5,696 bases of DNA from Myxococcales bacterium (GTDB taxonomy: Bacteria; Myxococcota; Polyangia; Fen-1088). Shown in pieces: positions 1-5,105 of this stretch. A program made the translations under genes and the position numbers. The number at the start of each line of letters is the position of its first letter. The first letter of the stretch is position 1. The stretch lies in assembly GCA_003153875.1 (NCBI GenBank), contig PMBY01000487.1:1-5696 (forward strand), read 5' to 3'. The notes under the pieces were generated by a model. It had not been told where the DNA came from, ran no database searches, and saw only the letters and a program-made list of their open reading frames with translations.

Positions 1-1733
1 GCCCAGGCCACAAGCTCCGCCCCATCGACGCCCGCCTCGCGCAAGAAATCCTCGCTGCCGGCCAGCACGGCATGACCGCCCACCTGTCCGCTGACACCGC
101 GGCCTGGCTGGTAGCGGAAATCTTGGGGTGAGAACAAGGCCAGTCTTCTTTCTTCGGCGCCGCACACGATGGCCGCGGCCAGGGGGTGCTCGCTCGCGCG
201 CTCCAGGCTGGCAGCAAGAGCGAGGACCGTGTCGCCGGCGAAGCCCGCGGCGTGCACGCCAAGCAGCTTGGGCTTACCTTCGGTCAAGGTGCCCGTCTTG
301 TCCAGCACCAGGGTGTCGACCTGGGCCAGGGTTTCCAGGGTCGCGGCGTCGCGCACCAGCACGCCCGCGGCGGCACCGCGACCTATTCCCACCATCACGG
401 ACATGGGCGTGGCCAGGCCCAGCGCGCAGGGACAGGCAATGATGAGCACGGCGACCGCGTTCACTAGAGCATAGGCCAGGCGCGGCTCGGGCCCGACCAG
501 CGCCCACACGACGAAGGTGAGCAGCGACGCGGCCACGACTGTGGGTACGAACCACGCCGACACGCGGTCAGCCACCCGCTGAATGGGCGCACGGCTGCGC
601 TGGGCCTCGCCCACCCGCCGCACAATCTGAGCCAGCAAGGTGCCGGCCCCTACGCGCTCGGCGCGCATGACTAAGCTGCCCGATCCGTTCTGCGTGCTAC
701 CGGTGACCTGATTCCCGGGCGCCTTGTCCACGGGGAGGGATTCGCCGGTGATCATGGATTCGTCGAGGGCGCTGGTGCCTTCCACGACCACGCCGTCGAC
801 CGGCACGCGCTCGCCTGGCCGCACTCGTATCCGATCTCCCACTTGCACCTGCTCGACGGGAACATCGCGTTCCGAGCCGTCCGGAGAAATCAGACGGGCG
901 TTTTTCGGGGCCAGGCGCAGAAGCGCGCGGATGGCGCTGCCGGTGGCCTGGCGGGCTCGCAATTCCAAGACTTGGCCCAAGAGAACCAGGGTGGTGATGG
1001 CCGCCGCTGGCTCGAAGTAGAGCGGTGCAGACGCTCCAGTCTTGCGGAACGCAGCCGGCAGCGCACCGGGGAACAGGGCCGCTATCACGCTGAACCCGAA
1101 GGCCGTCCCAGTGCCCAGCCCGATGAGGGTGAACATGTTAGGGCTGCGCCGCACGATCGAGCGCCACGCCCGCTGCAAGAGAGGCCAGCCCGCTCCCAGT
1201 ACCACCGGCGCGGCCAGCACCATCTGAATCACAGCCAGCGCGCGCGTCGGCAGGACGTGCAAAGCCTCATGTCCAAGCACCATCTCAGCCATGCTGTAGA
1301 TGACCAGCGGCGCTGACAGCCCAAGCGCGATCCAGAACCGGCGGGTCATGTCGGCCAGCTCGGGGTTGGGCGCCTCTTCCAGTGACACGATCTCAGGCTC
1401 CAAGGCCATGCCGCACTTTGGGCATGGGCCGGGACGGTCGCTGGCCACGCCCGCGCACATCGGGCACAGGTAGCGCAGCCCCGCGGCCGGCCGCGGCACC
1501 ACCGCTGTCTGCGACGGATGGACCGCCACGCGCGGACCGCCCAACTTGACGAGTCCCATGGCGGCCATTCCCCCGGGCCGGAAGCTGGGCGCCAGGAACT
1601 TCTCAGGCTCGGCCTTGAAGCGGGCCAGACAAGACGGATTGCAGAAATAGTAGAGGGTACCCTTGTGTTCGCGCTGGCCCGCCGCTCTTGCGGGATCAAC
1701 CATCATTCCGCAGACTGGATCCCGTTTGGCCAT
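1..1733 (-). CDS. copA: Heavy-metal (probably Cu+/Ag+) translocating P1B-type ATPase, 3' end outside window
   Basis: Inner-membrane pump that uses ATP to export soft metal ions, probably Cu(I) or Ag(I). The frame is open from ATG 1733 to the window edge (577 codons, then 2 nt), so the C-terminal part is missing. Visible in order: YHS/TRASH motif with DPVCGM at 5-10 and CNPSC at 31-35 (C8, C31, C35); heavy-metal-binding motif with C90, C93, C104 and C107; hydrophobic segments near 131-153, 163-185, 199-222, 236-258, 391-413 and 418-445; actuator TGES at 329-332; CPC metal site at 434-436 ([10 protein letters not shown]); phosphorylation DKTGT at 478-482; SEHPL at 514-518 in the nucleotide-binding domain. 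The hinge (GDGxND) and the last two helices lie outside. There is no GMxCxxC HMA domain. CPC supports the Cu/Ag subgroup, but the last helices that settle specificity are not visible. Start chosen for its GAGGA ribosome site. Divergent from the pilin-like gene. Confidence 0.95.
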   Translation of the reverse strand, partial: MAKRDPVCGMMVDPARAAGQREHKGTLYYFCNPSCLARFKAEPEKFLAPSFRPGGMAAMGLVKLGGPRVAVHPSQTAVVPRPAAGLRYLCPMCAGVASDRPGPCPKCGMALEPEIVSLEEAPNPELADMTRRFWIALGLSAPLVIYSMAEMVLGHEALHVLPTRALAVIQMVLAAPVVLGAGWPLLQRAWRSIVRRSPNMFTLIGLGTGTAFGFSVIAALFPGALPAAFRKTGASAPLYFEPAAAITTLVLLGQVLELRARQATGSAIRALLRLAPKNARLISPDGSERDVPVEQVQVGDRIRVRPGERVPVDGVVVEGTSALDESMITGESLPVDKAPGNQVTGSTQNGSGSLVMRAERVGAGTLLAQIVRRVGEAQRSRAPIQRVADRVSAWFVPTVVAASLLTFVVWALVGPEPRLAYALVNAVAVLIIACPCALGLATPMSVMVGIGRGAAAGVLVRDAATLETLAQVDTLVLDKTGTLTEGKPKLLGVHAAGFAGDTVLALAASLERASEHPLAAAIVCGAEERRLALFSPQDFRYQPGRGVSGQVGGHAVLAGSEDFLREAGVDGAELVAW

Positions 1734-1738
1734 GAGAG

Positions 1739-1743
1739 TCCTC
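1739..1743 (-). promoter_or_regulatory. Ribosome binding site of copA
   Basis: GAGGA on the minus strand, 5 nt before the ATG at 1733. It fixes the start just ahead of the DPVCGM metal motif, which in YHS domains normally lies at the very N-terminus. Confidence 0.75.
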
Positions 1744-1750
1744 AAGGTGA

Positions 1751-1778
1751 AATGTAGCCTGTGGCGGCACAGCGGCAA
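1751..1778 (-). promoter_or_regulatory. Candidate sigma70-type promoter for copA
   Basis: On the minus strand, TTGCCG (1778-1773, 4/6 match to TTGACA) is separated by 16 nt from TACATT (1756-1751, 4/6 match to TATAAT). Transcription would start near 1744, giving a leader of only about 11 nt that still holds the GAGGA site. The spacer contains a perfect dyad, described separately. The matches are modest and the short leader is a weakness, so this is tentative. Confidence 0.3.
1759..1772. promoter_or_regulatory. Dyad CTGTG-N4-CACAG inside the copA promoter spacer, possible operator
   Basis: A perfect 5-bp inverted repeat around GCGG lies wholly between the candidate -35 and -10 boxes. Regulators of copper exporters often bind dyads overlapping the promoter. 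The sequence does not match the CueR/HmrR-type ACCTTCC...GGAAGGT consensus and the 16-nt spacer is too short for a MerR-type promoter (19-20 nt), so any regulator would be of another kind. A 5-bp dyad can occur by chance. Confidence 0.25.
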
Positions 1779-1786
1779 GGCGCCTT
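1777..1786. repeat. 10-bp perfect palindrome AAGGCGCCTT
   Basis: Perfect palindrome in the divergent intergenic region, sharing two bases with the candidate copA -35 box. It could be a small repressor site, or chance in GC-rich DNA. Confidence 0.25.
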
Positions 1787-1810
1787 TAGCTGGCAGCCCC
1801 GTCTGTCGAT

Positions 1811-1826
1811 ACCTAACTGCATAGGT
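1811..1826 (+). promoter_or_regulatory. Inverted repeat ACCTA-N6-TAGGT covering the ribosome site of the pilX-like gene
   Basis: The arms 1811-1815 and 1822-1826 are perfect complements around ACTGCA. The right arm contains AGGT (1823-1826), the only reasonable Shine-Dalgarno for the ATG at 1834 (7-nt spacer). In RNA the hairpin would mask that site; in DNA it could be an operator. An in-frame TAG at 1822-1824 also prevents any upstream extension of the gene. The stem is short, so function is uncertain. Confidence 0.3.
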
Positions 1827-1833
1827 CTGCCTG

Positions 1834-2598
1834 ATGCCCTATTCATTGAGACCTACTCGCCCTGGCCTTTCGACTGCAGACAATTCAGTTGCTGGCCGAG
1901 ACGGGCAGGCCGGTGCGGTTCTCGTCATCGTCATGCTGGCCATGATCGGCCTTCTGGGAATCGGCCTGACAGGCGTGTTCTTGACCGGAGGCAACGTCCA
2001 GATAGCTGCCAACACCAATCTGCGCAACCAGGCCCTGTACGTGGCCGAGGCGGGACTTGAACGAGCGCGCGATATTTTGAACGGTCCGTCTCAGGTCGAT
2101 TTTCCAGCCATGCTGGGCGGCACAGGGCACGTGGCTTATGTGGCGGACGAGATCCCTCACTCGCTCGACACCAGGGGCCAGCCCATCGGCCGAGGCGCCA
2201 TCATGCGGGACGCGGCCGGGGTTCCCCTATACAAAGTGTCCTATCCGACCACGGTGTCTCGCACAGAGCCGATACCCGGCGACAACCCCAATGGCGCGCC
2301 CAATGCCTTCATGGGCAGCTACACCGTCTATGTTCGCAACGACACCGCGGAATGCCGGATGGGCAAGTACGTGGTCGACGGCTCGGATGTGAATGGGAAC
2401 CAGATGTTGGTGGTGAGGTCCGAGGGAACCGGCTTCGACAACAGAACTTTGGTGGTTCTCGAGGTCGTCATGGGACCGAAGGGCGGGGGCGGGACCGGCC
2501 AAACTGGAGCCGGCGGCGTGAACCAGGTTTTGTGCAATTCCGGCAAGAACGCCTGCGACGACAACAACTCCGTCATCAACAACATCGTCGTAAACTAG
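1834..2598 (+). CDS. PilX N-terminal-domain, type IV pilin-like membrane protein
   Basis: 254 residues. A 27-residue polar leader ends in QAG and is followed by a hydrophobic segment at 28-51 ([17 protein letters not shown]...), then the PilX-family signature around 56-81, with [19 protein letters not shown] at 62-80. Prepilin peptidase would cut after G27. Mature position 5 is Ile (I32), not the usual Glu; GspK-like and many PilX-like minor pseudopilins also lack it. Expected role: a minor pilin or pseudopilin in type IV pilus or type II secretion assembly. The rest (about 82-214) is polar and matches nothing I recognise. A Gly-rich linker (217-228) leads to a tail with C234 and C241, which could form a disulfide loop; C174 is the other Cys. 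The start has a weak AGGT site. No other pilus gene is in the window. It lies 68 bp before aroE on the same strand, but a functional link is not shown. Confidence 0.85.
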   Translation: MPYSLRPTRPGLSTADNSVAGRDGQAGAVLVIVMLAMIGLLGIGLTGVFLTGGNVQIAANTNLRNQALYVAEAGLERARDILNGPSQVDFPAMLGGTGHVAYVADEIPHSLDTRGQPIGRGAIMRDAAGVPLYKVSYPTTVSRTEPIPGDNPNGAPNAFMGSYTVYVRNDTAECRMGKYVVDGSDVNGNQMLVVRSEGTGFDNRTLVVLEVVMGPKGGGGTGQTGAGGVNQVLCNSGKNACDDNNSVINNIVVN

Positions 2599-2624
2599 AC
2601 CGAATCCATGGCTCGGCGTGCGCG

Positions 2625-2643
2625 ACGGTCTGGCGTCAGCCGT
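2625..2643 (+). terminator. Weak hairpin between the pilX-like gene and aroE
   Basis: ACGG-T-CTG pairs with CAG-CCGT around a GCGT loop: seven base pairs with one bulged T. It is not followed by a T-rich run (GTTATGAAG follows), so it is not a standard intrinsic terminator. It might cause partial termination or have no role. The rest of the 68-bp gap shows no other clear signal. Confidence 0.2.
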
Positions 2644-2650
2644 GTTATGA

Positions 2651-2655
2651 AGAGG
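2651..2655 (+). promoter_or_regulatory. Ribosome binding site of aroE
   Basis: AGAGG lies 11 nt before the ATG at 2667. The spacing is long but acceptable. It selects this start over upstream in-frame ATGs as far as 2352, which would overlap the pilX-like gene. Confidence 0.5.
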
Positions 2656-2666
2656 CGAGATTCGTC

Positions 2667-3524
2667 ATGACTCGTATCGATGCCAGCTTCAAGGTTTGCG
2701 CTTTGTTCGGGTTTCCCGCGCGCCATTCAGTCGGGCCCGCTTTGCACAACACCGCCTTCGAAGCCCTCAATTTGCCCCTCGTGTACGTCGCTCACGATGT
2801 GGAACCGGCGCGGCTGACCGAGGCCTTTGCGGGCGCTCGAGCGATGGACTATCGCGGCCTTTCCATCACCATGCCGCACAAGGTGGCCGCCTTGGCCCTG
2901 GTCGACGACGTGGATGACATGGCCCAGGCCATCGGCTGCATCAACACCGTGGTCAGTGAGGACGGTCGCTTGCATGGCAGCAACGTCGACGGGCTAGGCG
3001 CGCTCAGTGCTCTACGTCAGGCGGGAGCCGATCCAGCCGGCCGTCGGGTGCTGGTGCTGGGTTCAGGGGGTGCCGCTCGAGCCCTGGCGATCACGCTTGG
3101 GATGGCTGCCAAGCCGGCCGAGATGCTCATCCTGGGCGCCATCGAGGACGAGCTGGCGCGCCTGGCGCGCGACGTGGCCGAGCGCACGGGCTGTGCTGTC
3201 GGGTCCGACTTGCTGAGCGACTCGACCCTGGCCGCCGGCCTGGCCAAGACGGAGATCCTGTTGCACTGCACGCCGGTGGGCATGAAACCCGAGAGCGAGC
3301 GCAGCCTGGTGCCGCGCGATGGTTTGCGTTCCGACCTGGTGGTTTTCGATGCCGTGTACAACCCGCGCCGGACCCTGCTCCTGCGCGATGCCGCCGCGGC
3401 CGGGTGCCGCGTGATCGAAGGGACCGAGATGTTCCTGGGTCAAGCCGCGTTGCAGTTCGAGCGGTGGACGGGCCAGCCCGCACCGACGGAGATCATGCGC
3501 CGGGTGCTGGAAGCGCGGCTATGA
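2667..3524 (+). CDS. aroE: Shikimate dehydrogenase (AroE family), divergent active site
   Basis: 285 residues, normal family length. Reversibly reduces 3-dehydroshikimate to shikimate with a nicotinamide cofactor in the cytoplasm. Seen: substrate-loop HSVGPALHN at 20-28; SITMPHK at 66-72 with catalytic K72; GCINTVV at 90-96; GSNVDGLG at 104-111 with catalytic D108; nucleotide loop LGSGGAARA at 131-139; CTPVGM at 201-206; VYNPRRTLLL at 230-239; and the family C-terminus, EMFLGQAALQF at 254-264 then WTG at 267-269. Differences from textbook AroE: the second Ser of the HSxSP substrate motif is Gly (G23), the Thr of DNTD is Val (V107), and the NRTxx(R/K) NADP-phosphate motif is replaced by GAIEDE at 157-162. 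The fold and catalytic Lys-Asp pair are intact, so an active enzyme is likely, but cofactor choice and shikimate/quinate specificity are open. Overlaps aroK by 4 nt, which supports a shikimate-pathway role. Confidence 0.93.
   Translation: MTRIDASFKVCALFGFPARHSVGPALHNTAFEALNLPLVYVAHDVEPARLTEAFAGARAMDYRGLSITMPHKVAALALVDDVDDMAQAIGCINTVVSEDGRLHGSNVDGLGALSALRQAGADPAGRRVLVLGSGGAARALAITLGMAAKPAEMLILGAIEDELARLARDVAERTGCAVGSDLLSDSTLAAGLAKTEILLHCTPVGMKPESERSLVPRDGLRSDLVVFDAVYNPRRTLLLRDAAAAGCRVIEGTEMFLGQAALQFERWTGQPAPTEIMRRVLEARL
3509..3513 (+). promoter_or_regulatory. Ribosome binding site of aroK inside the end of aroE
   Basis: GGAAG lies 7 nt before the ATG at 3521. With the ATGA overlap it points to coupled translation of aroE and aroK, and favours this start over the in-frame ATG at 3404. 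Confidence 0.6.
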
Positions 3525-4033
3525 ATCTCGTGCTGGTGGGATACCGAGGGACGGGCAAGAGCGTGATCGCGCGCCGGCTGGGTCGGATGCTGGACAGGCC
3601 CGTCGTGAGTCTGGACAATGAGATCGTGCGGCTGGCTGGCAAACCCATTCCTGAGCTGGTCGCCGAACGGGGCTGGGATCATTTTCGCGGCTTGGAAGAA
3701 CAGATCTGTCGCCGCGTGGGCGCCCTGGATGGACAGATCCTCGACTGCGGCGGCGGGGTGGTCGAGCGCGAAGCCAACGTCGCGGCCTTGCGCGAGCACG
3801 GGCATGTCTTCTGGCTGCGGGCCACGCCCGCCACCATCGTGGCGCGCATCGGGGGCGATGGTAATCGACCGTCGCTGACTGGTGGAAAGAGCTTCACGGA
3901 GGAAGTGAGCGAGGTGTTGCAGCGGCGTACGCCTCTGTACCAGGCCATGGCCCATGAGGTGATCGACACCGACGCCCGAACCCGCGACGACATCGCCGCC
4001 GAGATCGCGCGGCTCTGGCGCAGCGGGGGTTAG
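3521..4033 (+). CDS. aroK: Shikimate kinase
   Basis: 170 residues, typical length. Transfers phosphate from ATP to the 3-hydroxyl of shikimate in the cytoplasm. Seen: Walker A GYRGTGKS at 7-14 (K13); shikimate-binding region SLDNEI at 30-35 with D32; IPELVAERGWDHFRGLE at 43-59 with R56; CGGGVV at 76-81 (the GGG substrate loop); lid segment RPSL at 116-119; RRTPLY at 135-140 with the conserved Arg that contacts substrate and the RxxLY-type ending. In most shikimate kinases the first acidic position is DxD; here it is SxD (S30), so the Asp usually assigned to magnesium coordination is missing while the substrate-binding Asp remains. The ATG at 3521 overlaps the aroE stop. It begins directly at the P-loop strand, as the family does. 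The stop codon abuts the stop of the convergent exbD gene with no gap. Confidence 0.95.
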   Translation: MNLVLVGYRGTGKSVIARRLGRMLDRPVVSLDNEIVRLAGKPIPELVAERGWDHFRGLEEQICRRVGALDGQILDCGGGVVEREANVAALREHGHVFWLRATPATIVARIGGDGNRPSLTGGKSFTEEVSEVLQRRTPLYQAMAHEVIDTDARTRDDIAAEIARLWRSGG

Positions 4034-4540
4034 CTACCGTGCGATGACGCCGAAACGGACGTTCACGAATCCGGCGTGCCCAGCGGTCTTCAGCACCTTG
4101 CTGACCACATCGGAATCCGTGTCCTTGTCGGCCAGTAGGAGAATCCCACTGGCCTCTGAGCTCTGCTCCTGCCCGGCCTGGGCGCGGTTGCCCTTGATGC
4201 TGACCAGCTTGGCGTACAGCCCTGGGATCCTGCCGGCCTCGTCTACCGGATCGGCCAGGAGGCCCTTGGCCACGCGAGCCACCGGAGCGTCGGCGACCTG
4301 GATGGCCGACTTGGTGATCGAGATCGTCAGCTGCAGTTGCAGGCGTACCTGGCTAGTCGACGAGGGCAGGAGTAGTTCGGATTTGTTTTCCACCTCGGTG
4401 GCTTGGGCAGCGTAGGCCGCGAGCAGGAAGAACAACAGGTTGGACAGAATGTCCATCAGCGCGGTCAAGTTCAACGCCACCATCGGCGTTCCGCCGCCAC
4501 TGGATTGACCACCGAATACGCTGCGCTTGCCGAAGCTCAT
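4034..4540 (-). CDS. ExbD/TolR family protein, second of two (AglS-like candidate)
   Basis: 168 residues. ExbD/TolR/MotB-type subunits pair with a TolQ/ExbB channel and couple proton flow to motion or energy transfer across the envelope. Seen: short polar cytoplasmic N-terminus; single membrane helix about 21-45 (NLTALMDILSNLLFFLLAA) with the conserved Asp D30; then LLLPSS at 57-62 and a periplasmic domain whose end, ILLLADKDTDSDVV at 133-146 and AGHAGFVNVRFGV at 153-165, matches the ExbD C-terminal fold. Start ATG at 4540 overlaps the stop of the upstream exbD gene (ATGA, 4537-4540), implying coupled translation. The membrane segment is nearly identical to that of its neighbour, indicating tandem duplication. 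Last gene of the operon. Generic ExbD is certain; assignment to AglS rests on gene order only. Confidence 0.92.
   Translation of the reverse strand: MSFGKRSVFGGQSSGGGTPMVALNLTALMDILSNLLFFLLAAYAAQATEVENKSELLLPSSTSQVRLQLQLTISITKSAIQVADAPVARVAKGLLADPVDEAGRIPGLYAKLVSIKGNRAQAGQEQSSEASGILLLADKDTDSDVVSKVLKTAGHAGFVNVRFGVIAR
4449..4467. repeat. 19-bp direct repeat, copy 1 (exbD membrane-helix coding sequence)
   Basis: Identical to 4988-5006. Both copies encode the Leu-Thr-Ala-Leu-Met-Asp-Ile part of the membrane helix, including the proton-carrying Asp. Similarity continues with mismatches on both sides. This is a trace of gene duplication and strong constraint, not a mobile repeat. Confidence 0.8.
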
Positions 4541-5100
4541 CTCACCACCGTGGAGACGACAACGGTCGGAAAAAGTCCGACGGTGTGCATGGTCTTTCCT
4601 TGCTTGGCCTCGTATTCGCGAGCCGCATCCATGGTGCGAACCAGGACTTCGTACTTCACGCCCGCGTCGGGTGTCAGAATGACCGTGTCTGACTTGGGAT
4701 AGTGCTGCTTGATGTCCCGCAACTCCCGGGTCAGCCTGGCAAAGTCATGCGTCGACCCGTGCAAGGGGATCTGGCGCGCCATCTCGTCCAGCTCCTCCTG
4801 CGAAAAGGCGGTGCCCAGCGCCGCCACCCGGAACCCATCCTTCTGCACGGACACGTTCACGGTCACCGCGCGTTTCATGTCGGCCACGTCGCTGTCCTCG
4901 GCGGATTGCACCGGAACCGTGCCGTTGATGACCATCACGATGGTCGCGCCAAACGCGGCTAGCAAGAAGAACAGCAGGTTCGACAGGATGTCCATCAGCG
5001 CGGTCAGATTGAGCTGCACCAGCGGAACCGGGCCCTCGCCGAACACATTCGTGCGCGAGCCTCCCGCTTCTTCTTCGCCGGAATCGCCGCCGCCGGACAT
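4537..5100 (-). CDS. ExbD/TolR family protein, first of two (AglQ-like candidate)
   Basis: 187 residues. Same family as the following gene: a stator subunit of a proton-driven TolQR/ExbBD-type complex in the inner membrane. Seen: acidic, Gly-rich N-terminal tail (2-14, GGGDSGEEEAGG); membrane helix about 28-55 with Asp D37 in NLTALMDILS; periplasmic domain in which DTVILTPDAGVKYEVLVRTMD (138-158) is the family's C-terminal motif, with D145 and Y150; ending VGLFP at 174-178. The region 97-135, rich in Gln, Glu and Arg, looks alpha-helical. Starts 5 nt after the stop of the TolQ/ExbB gene, with AAGG (5109-5112) as ribosome site 8 nt upstream, inside the end of that gene. Overlaps the next exbD by 4 nt. 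The divergent periplasmic parts suggest the two ExbD subunits are not interchangeable. Confidence 0.92.
   Translation of the reverse strand: MSGGGDSGEEEAGGSRTNVFGEGPVPLVQLNLTALMDILSNLLFFLLAAFGATIVMVINGTVPVQSAEDSDVADMKRAVTVNVSVQKDGFRVAALGTAFSQEELDEMARQIPLHGSTHDFARLTRELRDIKQHYPKSDTVILTPDAGVKYEVLVRTMDAAREYEAKQGKTMHTVGLFPTVVVSTVVR
4988..5006. repeat. 19-bp direct repeat, copy 2 (exbD membrane-helix coding sequence)
   Basis: Identical to 4449-4467; see that entry. Confidence 0.8.
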
Positions 5101-5105
5101 GGCTG

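Noticed and set aside
843..1316. 157-residue open frame on the plus strand
   Set aside because: Lies antisense to the P-type ATPase, whose motifs are unbroken. The product is Arg/Gln/His-rich with no recognisable domain, as expected of a shadow frame in GC-rich DNA.
1791..1806. TGGCAG... resembling a sigma54 -24/-12 promoter ahead of the pilin-like gene
   Set aside because: The -24 half fits, but the -12 half reads TCTGT and lacks the GC dinucleotide at the required spacing.
2352..2666. Possible 105-residue N-terminal extension of AroE
   Set aside because: Would overlap the pilX-like gene in another frame, is low-complexity and Arg-rich, and AroE proteins begin near the CALFGFP strand as they do from ATG 2667.
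3404..3520. Possible 39-residue N-terminal extension of AroK
   Set aside because: Overlaps the conserved C-terminus of AroE. The ATG at 3521 has a ribosome site and starts directly at the P-loop strand.
3440..3955. 171-residue open frame on the minus strand
   Set aside because: Antisense to the end of aroE and most of aroK, which have clear family motifs. No domain and no good ribosome site.
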